A stretch of 64,000 bases of DNA from Protostelium mycophagum (GCA_002081555.1 MZNV01002704.1:1-64000), one strand, 5' to 3'; shown: positions 1 through 18,184, counted from the stretch's first letter. Notes: a model not told the origin generated them from the letters alone. Numbers and translations: made by a program.

Positions 1-68
1 CTGTTGTGCTTTCCCAAGGGTGTCCGTGAACTCTTTAAGTTTGTTGAGAGTTTCTTCTAATTTTGTTG
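1..68 (-). CDS. Partial exon of an unknown gene running off the left edge
   Basis: Read on the minus strand, this stretch is open and encodes a charged, probably helical peptide with Leu-Glu-Glu and Lys-Leu-Lys-Glu spacing. A possible intron (gtaagtaatt...gtcag) precedes it on the gene's 5' side, at about 69-97. I could not find a convincing first exon: the upstream minus-strand open frame at 93-320 does not join in a frame-preserving way with a clear ATG. The exon may belong to a coiled-coil protein whose body lies outside the window. This is inference from composition and one splice signal only. Confidence 0.3.
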
Positions 69-476
69 CTGACTATTAGAATGTGTAATTACTTACACAA
101 AGAAGAATGGAAAGAGAGAACAATAACAAAGAGAAAGATAACTCAAAGACACGTCCTGATTCGGGACGTTGCGCTTCAAGTGTTTTATTACTCGGCCATA
201 ACGGCCGTTCCATGAACACTTGGATCTTCCTAATTTCTGTGTCGCGCATTGTAAACGCGCACGCGTAACTTTGCGAACTTTAATAAATAAATAACAATGT
301 TGGTTTAAACGTCGTTGCAACTTGCAAATAAATTCTATTAATTTATTCGTTCTTTTATATCATTGATGCCTGACAATAATTTAGAAAATAGTACAAATCC
401 GTGTCCGCAGGGTAATACCACAAGAAAGAGAGGTAAGCCAAGAATTATAATCACAAAATATCATCTATTTCATCAC
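69..476. other. Non-coding or unresolved stretch
   Basis: About 400 bases with no supported gene. A short plus-strand open reading from an ATG near 366 includes a basic TTRKRGKPR stretch resembling an AT-hook and is followed by a possible donor, but no downstream exon could be joined. A GC-rich patch near 190-215 (ggccataacggcc) is a short palindrome. I see no RNA gene. Confidence 0.3.
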
Positions 477-1104
477 TTAATTCTTTATTATTGCTTCTTC
501 TACTTCCAATAGCTTGATTATAAATTTAATGAATCCATCAAAGTCTTCCTCCGGCCACTCCTGCCCAGACTGGTAATGAAGATAATTTAATTTCATCTCC
601 TCAGTGTAATTTACGTGACTCGTTCCAATTGTCATTTTCAAATTCATTTGTGCCTATGCTCACATTCTTCTCAATGCTTTTTCTGACTTGTGTCCAGAAT
701 AAATTTATGGATAGGTTGTTGTGTACACCAACGACACATCTCTGTATAAAGTGGCCTGTATTATATATAGCTTCCATAACTCTACTTATAGCCTTTAGAT
801 GTCTCTCTAAGATCTTCTTGTCTCCTGCAACACGAATACATGAGGATAAAGACTCCTCATAATCAAATTGTATGTAAGAGGGCCAATCACTCCGGTTCCT
901 TGGTGCCGTCAGGCTTTCATCTAGAAATTCATTAATATATTTGAATTGTACATAAATTGATGATGTACCTGTGTAGGGAGGGAATATGCAATTGGCACAG
1001 AGCTGAGAGAACAGAAGTTCTTCTCTGTAGAAGATGTAATTTGCTGTATGCAATTGTACATAATTGCAACCCAAAATCAAAGTATTGAGTGGCTCTTCAA
1101 TCAT
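477..1104 (-). CDS. Hypothetical protein, two exons
   Basis: I do not recognise this protein. Exon 1 (664-1104) starts at ATG 1104. A 94-nt intron (gtgagcatag...ttaccag) lies at about 570-663, and exon 2 (477-569) ends at a TAA at 477-479. Both splice junctions are phase 0, and the second exon is rich in Glu, Phe and Ile, reading as continuous coding sequence. Reading straight through the donor instead would stop at 601. The protein is about 178 residues, without a signal peptide or membrane segment, with several Tyr/Phe residues in its N-terminal half and an amphipathic C-terminal helix. A possible 5' leader intron (gtaagtgaat...ttgacag) lies just upstream of the ATG, preceded by a TATA-like tatata near 1170. 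Function unknown. Confidence 0.6.
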
Positions 1105-1469
1105 AGATCTGGGTCTGTCAATGAAACAATCTGAATCAGATTCACTTACTGATTTGAGAGTGATCTACTCTCCTATATAGTTAGGATAGGTGTATCTTTG
1201 TCGACTCTCCATATTGTGGTTTGTCAAAGAAGAAATTGCAAGCCCAGCGTTGTGTTTTGTACAATTCTACAACGGACATGTTAGACGACGACAAGATTGT
1301 TGTCGGCAGATCCAACTGGACATTATTGGTTCCATCAGAGAGAGCTCCTGATGGCCAATGTGCCCTCGGATTGCCAGTTTCTGCCTTACCGTGCTCAGGA
1401 AAGTTTCTGTTTTGACATCTCCGACCACATGAATGTTCACTTCTCTGCGAAATAATTTTCAGTTGTACG
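1105..1469. promoter_or_regulatory. Divergent intergenic region
   Basis: This 365-nt gap separates two divergently transcribed genes. It holds a TATA-like ctatatag near 1170 on the side of the minus-strand gene, next to a plausible 5' leader intron. Short open frames on both strands here look like chance. No other element is evident. Confidence 0.35.
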
Positions 1470-2110
1470 ATGAAGCCCGCCACCCTTCTACTGGTTCTCT
1501 TTGCCTCATGTGCTTCTGCGGCTTGTTCTCTCAAGATGCCAAACAATCCTGCAGCGCAGGTGATGTGCGGTGTGTTTGAGGAACTGCTTGTCTTCAATGC
1601 CAGCTCGTGCAAGACGGATTGGACAAATCTGGTCAATGAGGCATTTTCAGGAGTTCAATTAGTAGGAAGTATGTTTATACATAATAATATTTATAAACTA
1701 ATTCTTCATTTTTCTCATCGGCGCAGATGGCTGCTCTACCAAATCACCGAAGACAATCAAAGACGGACTCTTAAAACTGGGATCCAGCATGAGAGAAGTA
1801 GGAAGGGCCCTAAACGATTGTGGGGTTGTATCATCGGCCACTTTGATTATTAGTGGTGGTGTTAATCTTTCATCTGGCTACGCGTGAGTAATTGATGCTT
1901 ATCGTCTATGATCTGAAGTTACCCAGTGTGGTTGCTCAGTCGGTGAAGATCGTCATTAGAGGAGAAAACATCTATAACGATCTCTGGGACATCTACCAAC
2001 TTAACAAGGACAAAGATTACGACACGATGGGGCACAAATTGGTGCACCTCATGAAACTCGTTGTCGCCAAGAAGAGAAGCGAGATTCCAGCCGAACAGCA
2101 GATTATTTGA
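1470..2110 (+). CDS. Small secreted protein of unknown family
   Basis: The protein opens with a clear signal peptide (MKPATLLLVLFASCASA, probable cleavage before ACS). Three exons fit: the first ends at about 1668 at a gtatgt donor, the second runs about 1728-1884 (ending before gtgagtaatt), and the third runs from about 1931 to a TGA at 2108-2110. All junctions keep frame. The mature part is about 160 residues with several Cys in the first half (Cys-Ser-Leu, Val-Met-Cys-Gly, Ser-Cys-Lys, Gly-Cys-Ser, Asp-Cys-Gly), suggesting disulphides, a Gly/Ser-rich centre, and a charged C-terminus. There is no membrane anchor or GPI tail, so it is probably released or lodged in an endomembrane compartment. 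The family was not recognised. Confidence 0.7.
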
Positions 2111-2385
2111 GTACTATAAATCCATATTTTGTTGTCATTGTCATAACATCGAATCAAGTGCGCTTCTAATCATTTCTAATTTTTGGTTGCTCAACGATGG
2201 CGGGATCTCTTCCTCAGGGCCGACACCGTCCAGCACAGCTCCATGAAGTTTGGGCTGGCCCCTGCCTGCAGAAAGATGGGTACGGAGATCACGACGTTCA
2301 TTGGCTTTCGCAAACCAACCATAGGTCTCAGCAAAATACATACAAAGTCAACTATCAGAGATGAAAGAAGCATTCTTCTGATCAT

Positions 2386-2778
2386 TTAATAATGTAATCT
2401 TGCCAATTCTACAATCGCAGTATTTTCTTCACAGCAGAGCATCGTCACATGATCGTAATTGGACAGGATCTCTGTTCCCATTTCATCGTACCGGGACATA
2501 ACGGATGAGGAACTTGTCTCTTGTGTCAACCTGGCGGCGTCAGCTCAACCACAAGAGACACGTCTTCATCACCTCTCATTGTCGCTCAGGGCATGTGCCA
2601 GTTGAGTGAGCTCCATGACATTCTTCTTCAGATCGAGAACTTCCTGTTCTCTCTGCGAGATGCAAAGCTTCAAGCTTTCAATCAATCGCTCCTTCTGATA
2701 TAATACATTGAGCAATTGCAAGGACTCCATGCGCACTCCTCCAAGCTCAGCCTCAAGACGGTCGACTAATGTGGCCAT
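2386..2778 (-). CDS. Small coiled-coil protein, two exons
   Basis: From ATG 2778 the first exon encodes about 70 residues with heptad-like Leu spacing (MATLVDRLEAELGGVRMESL at the start), typical of a coiled coil. A donor (gag-ag|gtgatgaaga) at about 2571 and an acceptor near 2511 (acaagag acaag) restore frame into a second exon that ends at a TAA at 2386-2388 after Arg-Leu-His-Tyr. Total about 108 residues. Its size and helicity would suit a small subunit of a tethering or adaptor complex, but no family can be named. An open minus-strand frame at 2141-2341 lies downstream and could be an extra exon, though no splice sites join it. It could also begin upstream, because possible acceptors precede the ATG. 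Confidence 0.5.
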
Positions 2779-3638
2779 TGCTTCTATTCTGCGTGCTGCT
2801 GAGTGCCTCTTCTGAAAAACTGTTTCTGCTCTGTCTCAAAGACAAGGCAAAAAGATTGGGCCCCCGACAATTGGCCCAATGGTGACATTCTCGAGTTTGT
2901 CTCGGCCAGTTGGCCCAATTTTCCCAATAAATCCGGATTGTTTTGTTCGGAGTCAAACCTTTCCTCCACGCACACGCTCGTAATAATTATAGAAATTCAT
3001 AATGTACATTTCTTTTGACCTCTTTGAAGAGGTTGAAGGGCGTGTAATTCCTCAACTCCTGATGGATCAGTGTGAGGCACTTTTAATTTGCAATTTGATG
3101 GTGAAATACCTCTTTAGACTGTTGAATCCTTGCATTTTTCATTCCCAAGTACTTTTTATCCTCTATAGAGGTGTGTGCTTGTGTCAACTTTCAAAGGCAA
3201 GAAAGGTTTGTTTCGATTCCCTTGTACAATATTGATATTTGTTGGAGGAAGTGAATTTTGACAATGGGATGCACCGGTGATACGACAAGGTTCTGCAAGT
3301 TGGCTCAAACCGTCGGCAGCCCGCACGTTAATCTCACGTCAGTTACCGCGGGCGCGTAAGGGATTGCATCTTTAGAACATTCCTTTGGAATAGTCTAGAA
3401 TCTCTTTAGAAAAAAGTTGATGTCGGTACTGAAAGTGTTGTTCGCAAGTTTGATTAAATCGACTTAGTGGACGGCTTCGGGTGGTAATTTGATCAATTTT
3501 CAGTAACCAAGCCACAACACAACGAAGCAATATCATGATCAAGTATAACAATGCACGTTTACAACGATCTATTGATCTACAACAACGAGCGTCTCAATCT
3601 CGAAGAAATGTCAATATAATTCCTTCATTCTTGTTCGT
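2779..3638. other. Unresolved intergenic stretch
   Basis: About 860 nt with no gene I can support. The word ttgggccaa and its complement recur several times between about 2860 and 2920. At 3317-3352 lies a GC-rich, partly self-complementary block (cgcacgttaatctcacg...ccgcgggc) of the second recurring motif class found in introns elsewhere in this window. A copy of tctacaacaacgag lies near 3571 in the 3' flank of the mutarotase gene. Confidence 0.3.
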
Positions 3639-4993
3639 CTACAACCTGCCAAATCCGTAACTACCGCTCCAAGTTTCTCCGGGGGATGTCTTCACAACAT
3701 TTCCGACTTGTACAGCTTCTACACAGACGAAATTCTTCCATTGTCCCTCCCCCATGTCAGACATAGCGGCGGCCTGTTATGACGTCATCATTTTGTGTAT
3801 CTACAACGAGACGAACCTTTTCAACCCAGGGATTCCATACCACGACGTCCTCCCAGGAGCTGTAAGTCACCTTTTTTGTATTAGAATTCACCACATTATC
3901 CATGTTCTAAAGAGCACTGGAGTTTCGGCCGCTTGTACATCGTCGAATTTTTCACATGAATTCGAAAAATGATTACGAATGATGACGTCATCACGTATAC
4001 ACACCCTTTCTGTGCAGTCAGGCTGTACGATGTCGGTGTGGCGGCCCGCTCCTTTCAGGTACACTCTGTCCAATTGAGAATCAAATTTGATGGCCTCGTC
4101 CTCCTCTCTAAACTGCTGTGCGTCTTTCACCTTGTCGATGAAGGTAATTCCTTGAAGTCCTGAATTTATTCAATTTTTTTGTCTTTTTGAGATTTTTCAA
4201 ATCAAAATTTTTGCATGAAAAGATTTTTTTGTCTTGAAAATTTGGAGATTTTCAAGATTTTTGGGTGAAAGGTTTCACCTTTGACAGAGGTCGTCTCGAT
4301 GGAGGACACCTTGAAATAAGTGTGGAGGGCACCTGTCCATTCAAAGGCCTCTGTGCCCGTGTTCTTCACGTTGAAAACCGTGTTGAGTTTGTCTCCCGTA
4401 ATCTGCGATCATATTGAATGATAGAAACCTGGTGACGTCATACCTCGATGGTGTAATGGACTTCGAATTGATATGGGAAGACCTTGAGTGTCTCCTCAGA
4501 AGTTGAAAGAGTGAATGTGGCAGAGGAAGTGGCGCCGTTGACCTGGTTTGATTAGACTTTATGATGTTAATCATGACAAACCTGAGTGTTGGTGAGAGTC
4601 CATTGGGTGTTTCTGGCAAATCCATGTTGGGGCAATTTTCCGGGGCCAAATTGGGGCCAGCTGTGAGGATGAGACAAATCAGACGGTCATACACTTCACC
4701 AAACGGGGATACCACCACGCAGAGCCTTGCCTGCTTTGAATTCTGCCTTATCGCTCATGAAGAGGTGCTCAGTTCCAGTGGAGTCCTTGAATGACGTGGC
4801 ATGAGCTCCATAGAAGTACACCTACGATGATCAACACAGTTCAAATTCACATTTCTTTTGAGGGAAAACTTGCCTGAGCAGTGGATCCAGCAGCATTTTT
4901 TAGAGTGACGTAGGGGAATCCATCGGTACCATCATGAACCTTGACTTCACCAGATGTCTCTGAGCGTGTGAACTTGTTGCGTATGTCTTCCAT
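3639..4993 (-). CDS. Glucose-6-phosphate 1-epimerase (D-hexose-6-phosphate mutarotase)
   Basis: A galactose-mutarotase-fold enzyme of the YeaD type, which interconverts the alpha and beta anomers of hexose 6-phosphates in the cytosol. About eight exons join in frame from ATG 4993 to TAG 3639-3641, giving about 300 residues, normal for the family. Visible family motifs are KALRGGIPVCWPQFGP (substrate loop), WTGALHTYF with the catalytic His, LDRVYL, VVVWNPW, and KNFVCVEA with the catalytic Glu near the C-terminus, followed by a PGETW motif. There is no signal or transit peptide. The first intron has a GC-AG boundary (CAG|gcaagt). The last intron carries the recurring ctcgttgtagat word close to its donor. 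The gene is divergent from the coiled-coil gene that starts at 5207. Family assignment is firm; the exact sugar is inferred. Confidence 0.88.
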
Positions 4994-5206
4994 GTCTGTT
5001 TCAATCGATTTGATTAATGTCAATTTTGTTCGGAACGAAGACTACAACCCAATTTCGATTTACGGTGGTTGTCCAGAGGTCACGGGACAGAAGAGCCTTC
5101 TCTTGGTTCTAGTGAAATTCTTCTTGCATTGAAAGCAAGCTTTCCCGCGAGAGATCTTCGTTCTGCCCACAATCATCAACACGCAACGACATAGACAGCA
5201 CATCTC

Positions 5207-8200
5207 ATGCGGCCTTCAGGGGCCAATAGCAAGTCCAGGTGAAATACGGATATTTTCTTCAGGACCATCTGGAACAGAATCACTTCTGTCCCTGCAAAAA
5301 CATCCATACTGAGTCTTTGAAGGGCAGATGGCATCACATCACCAGAAACTTCGGCTAGAGTAGGTCGAGCATTTCTTAGAAAGTTAGAGGACAGTTCCAT
5401 ACTCTTTGAAATGAGGTACTGAGCCCATTAAATAATGCCATATTACTTTCCCGATCTTTATCATTGTCATCATCTGACAGAACCAAGGGTGAAAGGGAAT
5501 GAGGATTCCGATTCACCAAGCACCACCTCAGACAGCACAGACTCTGAAGACGACGCCCAAAATGAGTCAGAAGACAATCGCCAGGACAAGGACAGCACCA
5601 ACGATCAGATGGTATCTACCGAAGCAGGTCTCATTGATACCTTCCTACAAGTTGAAGCCAGTATCTCTAACTATAGAGAGAGGATCAGATGGCAAGAGGC
5701 TCCATCCAGGACCGAAGTGGGTCCATTCGATTTTACATGAAGTTTCTGTACATTATCTCGCCCACATGTTTGTTCTGCTGAAAGACTCCAAAAAACATCC
5801 AAAGTACCAAAGACGTTACCAAAATGCCACAAAAACCCAAAAGAACCCAAAAGACGCAAATCGCCTTGAATTTCCAAGAGGCATCCAGATGGAAGTCTTG
5901 TTGATGTGAAACAGTCGCCAATTTTGGAGCGAGTGGAAGACAACAGAGACGCAGATTCTTTAGAGGATTTAGACACGATGCTTTTGGACAGAGACCTGTT
6001 CCCAAAAGTGAGTGTTTGTGTCATTTGAGTGACTTTCAGTTTGATCATGAGGATGGAGATGATTGATTTAACTAATGAATGAATCATACATATCATATCA
6101 TTTTAATGGATGATTTATGATCGTGTCGATTGGATGATGTGTTGTGAAGCTGTGATACTTACGTATGACAAAACCACCTTCTAGTTTGTTGTAGATATTG
6201 TCACTTTACGCCCCAATTATATTGAACAGATTTTTCTGAGAAAATTCAGGCGCCAGATGGAACGATTCGAGGTTTGGCAGGAATGAACACCAGCCACGCA
6301 AAACAGGTTTGAAATCTCCCCGAAAATTCATCTCCTTTTCTGAGAATTTTTAGCTGTGGTCAGAAGCCTCCAAAAACTGGAGTACTTATAGACATCAATC
6401 TTCTGCGAATCTGCGAGGTTCTATACCGAGCTTCAGGGACGAAAACATCAAGAATAATTCTAAAAATAGCTCAAGAAGGGATTATATATTGAATTCACCG
6501 CATAGACCCGTTTCGACGAAACATTTGTCTCTGGGCAGCTTCCCACAGGTAGATTTGGCGGGTTGTAGATGTGTCCATTCATTCTATTTTTAGGTACCAC
6601 AAGAGCAACCGAAATTGTACAAATTGACAGTGGAGGCAGAGGCCAGCCAAAGCAAGTGAGGGAAAATTCGACGAAATTTCATCTGACATGCGTAAGCCCC
6701 GGAACGGTCAGGGAGGGGACTTTGAGACCCAGCTCCCCAATGAGAAGAGAATTAGTCAAGCAGATGATGGACATCGCAGGCGGTCCCCTCCAAAAACGCG
6801 CTGCCAAGGTGACGATCTGACCTTTCTGACAGCCACAAACGTCAGATCTGACGTTTTCAGGACGGGATCTTGTCTTCGCTCATCACACAAGAACACAAGA
6901 GCATCAAAGCGAAGAGGCAAGCGCTTGCACTCGTCCAAAAATCCAGACAAAGCCGAGAGAAGGAGCTGTCACAGAGGCATCAGACAGAAGCAGAGGTCAC
7001 CGCGGCACATCATGTTACCTCCATCAAACACATGATGCGGGATCACAGTCTACAACTTAAGCTGAGAAATAAACAAAAGGCAAGACCGAAATCCACCTCA
7101 AGGCCAGTGGTCCACGAAATCGAGCCCAAGCGGGTGAGTTTCAAAGGAATGAGGCGTAACTGACCGGCACAAAAGATCAGGACGTTACGCTCCTCCCTGG
7201 GAGACAAAGAGGCGGGTGCGAGGGCGGCGGCATCAGCGGACATCATCGAACTGAAATCTCTAAGTGATCTCAAATTACATCAACAAAAAGAACTCTTGAA
7301 AGAAAAAGTCAGAAGGTAACAATTTTCTTCGAAATTTCCGGGATGATTAGAAATTTCCCTGAATTTTTCGAAATTTCAGATGTGCTATTTTTAGAATTGT
7401 GAAAGTGACGAGTTGTAGATTCAAGGAGAGAGTGTCTATGAATACACAAGCGGATATCGAAGAATTAAATTTCGAGTCGTATTTTCAGTCTTCCTCTTAT
7501 CAACTACAAGTAAGATATCTCGAAACATCATCGTGACATCATGATGTGACATCACATTCTGAGATGTACAGATGATGGAGCGGATACACATTTTGAGACT
7601 TGAAGACTTGGAGGAGAGGTTCCAGGTATCACTACAAGAATTGTACAAAGACGATCACAAAGCCGAGACGAAAGAGTTTCAATCGAATGAGAAACTGGCT
7701 TACACTGAAAGCAAAGCGGCCATGAGGGGGCGAGCGGCACGTGACCCCAGTTATAACGCCACCCTCGGCAAACTACAACTCAAATCCGAAGTAATTTCCC
7801 AGAATTTTCTTCGAATATTGACCCGTTGTAGATGGCCGACCGCTTGGTCAGTTTCAGAAAACAATTATTGGATAAGAAAATGCAAGCCGAGAGAACTTTG
7901 AAAGAAAAATACGCAACAGAGAGAGAGGTTATAATCCAAGACCACAACGCCAGCCGAAAGGAGTTCATCCAAAATTGCGTAGAGCAATGCTCCTATGCTT
8001 TGGACGACTTTTGTGTGGAAAGAGACTCACAGCAAGAGAAATTACACGACACGATCCATCAGACTCTGGATGATGATTTCGCAAACATCATGAATCTGAT
8101 CGAGGCCAACATGGTCCGAGTAGTCGAAAAAGTGAGCACGGGAAGGGATAACTTCGCCCTGGAAGCCACAAGAAATTCCGCGAGACTTTCCCGACTCTTT

Positions 8201-9246
8201 CAAGAGCATTGTCGCAAGACCACCAATAAGAAGGAAGAAGGTTTGACATCACGATGACGTGTGACGTGTGATGACGTGTACATAGGGAAGAGGGAGTTGC
8301 TGAGGCACGAGGCCGAGATACAGAACAGATTATGGGACGGTGCGAGAAGAATTCAACTGGCAGAATTATTACACAAGGCCGATGCGGATCTGCATATAGA
8401 GATCATCTCACATCACAAGATGAAGACACAAAATGAGATCGATGCCATGAAGTTCTATCTGAACATGGAAAAAGGTGACGTCATCACATCATGATGTCTG
8501 GATTCTTTCTGACATGATCAGAATTGTTCATCTACTTCTTTGGACTCACATCAGAACTGATCAACCTCGCCAAAAAACAAAGGGACGAGATAGAGAGGCT
8601 GTGTCTCTCTATTTTTGGCGAGAAAGTGGAGACCCAGAGACCACCAGACCAGGGACAGATGCCGATCGATGAATACATGAAGGAGCAAGATCAAGCCATC
8701 AGAAGAGTAAGTCTCAAAAAAATTTCAGCACAATCTCATTGACCACATTGCTAACACTTTGGAACAATCTTAATGTGTAACAAAGACATCAAGTTCTGAA
8801 TGGTTGTATCGAAACTTGTGTCACGAATGTCAGATCTGACACTTCACAGATCATCAAAGAGATCAAGGAGAAGGCAGAAGAGGAGAGAGAAGACATCTCT
8901 AAACAGGAAAGAGATCGGGAGCAAGCCTGGAGGCAAGCCGAGATGGACTTGGCCACCCGCATAAACGACGAGGTGAGGACTTTCAGAGAACCCCGAGGAA
9001 TTTCGGAGAAAACTGAAACGTGACAGATTATATCCGAGCACAGAGCGTTTATAAAATTATGGGAGGGGAACCCTTCTTTCTTGGAATCAATGTCTGAATC
9101 ACCAGTGCTGAATGGACTGCTGAAGCCGGAGGCCGTCCGAAACAAAATAATCAAAATGGCCGTGTGAGCGAATGCTGAGAAGATTCTGGATCTTTTCGAA
9201 GAAATTTCAGGGAGATCTCGGCCTCCCTGCAGGACGCGGCGTCATG
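5207..9246 (+). CDS. Long coiled-coil protein, unknown function, many exons
   Basis: About 17 exons join in frame from ATG 5207 to TGA 9244-9246. The start was chosen because it begins the first open exon and all following junctions keep frame. One early junction uses an acceptor just past the first AG (accaag|GGTGAAAGG, about 5490). The N-terminal third is acidic and Ser/Thr-rich (Asp-Ser-Thr-Asp-Ser-Glu-Asp-Asp near 5535-5560). The middle and C-terminal parts are long, highly charged helices rich in Gln, Lys, Glu and Arg (for example KAKRQALALVQKSRQSREKE near 6900 and MQAERTLKEKYATEREVIIQ near 7890). There is no membrane segment, catalytic motif or known domain. The size and composition suit a cytoskeletal, centrosomal or scaffold protein. 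Introns near 6560, 7411 and 7824 carry gttgtag, two of them as the splice acceptor, and the introns near 8240 and 8476 are built of tgacgt/atcatg palindromes. Confidence 0.7.
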
Positions 9247-9695
9247 ACGCCGTTATTTGAAGATAAATGTATCTATGTGAACATCTTTTTCAGATTTTTT
9301 TGTGCATCACGAAGTTTTTGAAGACAATGTGATAACCTTTGGCGCAGCCCATTGATATGGTATTGGATCACCGGTACTGCTCATACTATCCTCCCTGCCC
9401 GGTACAAAATTGACAATCTACAATCGGTCATTAAATATGTGCAACTTCAAATAAATAGGGTTGTAATTGCCTCGAATTGATTTGATTTTTTGGAACAATA
9501 CCACAATTCACCAAAAACCAGCGACATATAAAACTAACTAAAAAAGATTGTTGAAAAACTGATATTACAACGGCCGTCCACAGGCTGGGAAAATTCTCTT
9601 TGCCTTGGGGAATGTCGCCGGGTGTCATCGGCTTGACATCTTATATTCTAGACTTTTGAAATTTCGTGGGAGCAAGAAGATCAGACACCCGATCC
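9247..9695. other. Intergenic region upstream of the sugar transporter
   Basis: About 450 nt between tandem plus-strand genes. A likely polyadenylation region follows the previous stop (gataaatg at 9262). A TATA-like cttatattctag lies at 9639-9651, about 45 nt before the transporter ATG. One copy of the word atctacaat occurs near 9417. No gene seen. Confidence 0.35.
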
Positions 9696-12379
9696 ATGTG
9701 GTCATATCACGCTTCTGGCCCGATGGTTCGAGTGCCTGGGAGTGATAACAAGAAGAACTCGCGGGAGGCCTCATTGACGGGTTTCTTAGTGTTTTGCTGT
9801 GTAAGTGCCGCACTACCAGCGATTAACTACGGATTCAACACCGGCGTCACTAACATACCTGAAGATGTTGTGAAAGGGTGTTCAGGAGTAAGATGATCTT
9901 TTATGAATTGACTATTCATCTGCGCAGGCAGATCCTACGGCATCACCGTTTCCAGAATGTTTACCGATGTCTGACTTGTTTTGGTGCGTCATTTTACCAT
10001 TATCATGTTTGTATATTTGTAAATAAAGTTCGGCCGAATATGTCGGTGATCTGATTGAGTTAGGGGACTGGCGAATGGTGCCTGGGCCATCGGAGGCTTA
10101 TTTGGAAGTCTAGTGGCTGGTCCTCTGAGCTCAGAATATGGAAGACGACCGAGTCTAATGTACAATAATCTTTTATTTATTTTAGGGGCCCTTCTACTAG
10201 GTGATTTTCCATTTTCTCAGAAAGCTCTTTACTCTATCAAGTTCAATGTTGAATTTTTTCAAAATCGTTGCAACACCAATCACACTGATTGCAATGTCAA
10301 AGACGTTCAGTGGGTAGATCACCTGCAGGTCTGTGCGATAAAGTCGCGGCCGAATCTATCTCCATCTCTTTTAAAGAATAATGTTGGGGTGTTATTTTAT
10401 AAAATTCTGACAATTCTCAGGGTTTTCAGTGAATTCGTACACATTTTTGGCGGGAAGAATCATTTCGGGTATCTACAACGAGACTTTGTCGACAAATCTG
10501 ACAGATCAAAAGGTGTGGGCAGTGGCATCGCAACAGTTATTCAGCCCGTCTACATCGGAGAGGTGAATTGCATTCTATTTTTAAAGTCGATATATCCGAA
10601 AATGTTTTTATTGACCTCCAAATCACTCACCTCCACACAGGTCGCCACGCGTAACCGCAGAGCGGCCCTGGGTTCTCTTGCAGAGATGGGCATCGTCGTG
10701 GGCGTCGCTTCTTCACAAGCGCTCACTCTCTACTTTAACGAACAGAACCGATGGCGCATCGCTTTTGCACTGCCCGGAGTTATCGGAGTTATCTCTTTGC
10801 TGTTGATGATCTTCTCCGTCGAAACTCCGCATTATTTGATTCTTAAAGGGAGGGAAGAAGAGGCCAAAAAGAATATGAAATTGCTGAGAAAAGGTGATGA
10901 CGTCATGTCACGTGTCTCATTGATATTTTTGACAGGCTATGACGTTTCTGAAGAGTTTGAGGAAGTTTTGAGAGAGCAAGCCACGGACAGTGAGTCATTA
11001 AAACTGTTTATTTCGTCCAGATATTTGAAAATTTAACAGTAAATTAAAATCTATATTCAATTTATTTTGCAAACAATCTACACGAAAATTTCTGAATTTT
11101 CAAATATTTTTCATTGAAATTTGCAGAAATTGAGCCCGAGAGGAGAGCCCTCAACGGTTCTACTTTTTTCGAGTAAGTTTTGATGATTACACGGTTGATT
11201 AAGGAGAAACTCACGTTACCTTACCGCAAATTCAATCGTGTAGAATCGATATAATTTTTCAATTTATTTTTTCGTGTCTACAACGAGACACTTATCACCT
11301 CATCAGTGGATCTACACCGCTGCTTTTCCGGGGCAAGAAGTCTTTGTCCATTTTCCAACTATTAGCAAACAGAGAACTGCAAGGGTTGACCTTTATATGC
11401 GCTTTCATCTTCTCCGCGCAGATGTTGTGTGGCATAAACGCACTGGTGATTTATTCGACAGGTGGGTTTTTATTTTTAAATTTGAAGTAAAACAACTCAT
11501 CTACAACGAGATTCTGAAATCTCACAGCAATTTTCCAGAAAACTTTTAGCAAGAGAAATTCACAATACATGACGTGTGCACTATCGGCGGCTGACGTGGT
11601 ATGACATCACAAATCACCGAAGTTTCATTGATATATATTTCCAGGTCATCGCCGTGTTGATCACACCCCTCATAGACAAATTTGAAAGGAAGACACTGTT
11701 GGTTTTGAGCCAAGCAGGGATCTTGCTTTCCTGCGTTGCCATCGTTTTTGGCGCGCATTTTGATGCTTGGTATATCACCATAGCAGCACGTGAGTTTTCA
11801 GCGAAATTTCGGTCACCGAGATTGTCTCGTTGTAGAGACATAAATCCTCTGTTGGCCCTCTACCACACGATATTGATGCTCTTCCAGTGGGCCTCTTCAT
11901 CGTTTGTTTTGGTATTGGACTCGGTCCAATACCGTGGGTCATCATCGCGGAAGTCTTTCCAACTTCGGCACTCGACTCTGCCACTGCCATCGCACTCAGT
12001 GCAAACTGGCTGTAAGTATTAGGACTTGTCGACATTCCTAAGAGGATGTGGTGGAGCCGAAAACACCAGCAGAACATTCTACAGATTTTGATCATTCAAG
12101 CTGCGGCTTTGCCGCCACACAAAGTACAGCTCCCATGCTACGAAGTATTATAGATCAGAAACGTGTGACAGCAAACTATTCACAACTCGGTTCTGGAGTC
12201 ATGTTGACCATCTCAGATGCAATTTTGCCGTCGCTTTTGCCTTCCCAACTATTCAAGACCGGCTGAAAAACTTCGCCTTTGTCACCTTCGCTTGCATCGG
12301 GCTAGTGCAGCTGCTCTTCTTCATCTTCTACACCCCAAAACCTGCCCACTTGCGAGAGGAACGAGAGGAGGAGACATAA
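9696..12379 (+). CDS. Sugar transporter, major facilitator superfamily
   Basis: A 12-helix sugar porter of the plasma membrane or endosomes. Exons join from ATG 9696 to TAA 12377-12379, about 480 residues. Family hallmarks in order are INYGFNTGVTNIPE in helix 1, EYGRRPSLMYNN in the 2-3 loop, FLAGRIISG before helix 4, VIQPVYIGEVATRNRRAALG (helix 5 signature), VETPHYLILKGREEEAKKN (the PESPR-equivalent), QMLCGINALVIYST in helix 7, and GPIPWVIIAEVFP in helix 10. The C-terminal tail is short and acidic (EEREEET). The substrate cannot be set from sequence, though hexose is likely. The exon with FLAGRI joins across an intron of about 240 nt to ILGALLL. Introns at about 10468, 11280 and 11497 carry atctacaacgag in the antisense orientation, and the intron ending at 11835 uses ctcgttgtag as its acceptor. 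Confidence 0.9.
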
Positions 12380-12590
12380 ATGTTTCATTGTGATGATCTG
12401 ATTCGTTGTTCGATTTGTTGATGCAAGTGTTCAAAACACGATTGCCACTGTCTTTACTTTACATCAAAGGAAGAATTGCGATGCCTTGGACATTGTGGGG
12501 TGTGCAAAGCTCCAAAACATTCAGTTGCAGATTTTTTCGTGATTTCAAAAAATAATTTTGCCGCCCTCCCATCATCACCACATACCTGAA

Positions 12591-18184
<5,594 letters not shown>

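Noticed and set aside
1181-1636. A 151-residue minus-strand open frame
   Set aside because: It overlaps the first exon of the secreted-protein gene with a clear signal peptide on the plus strand, and has no protein-like features.
2141-2341. A 66-residue minus-strand open frame downstream of the coiled-coil gene
   Set aside because: Protein-like in part, but no splice signals connect it to a neighbour and no ATG context stands out; left undecided rather than called.
5176-5400. A 74-residue minus-strand open frame
   Set aside because: The plus strand has an in-frame exon chain (MRPSGANSKS... VGRAFLRKLEDSSILFE) covering the same bases, so this is a shadow.
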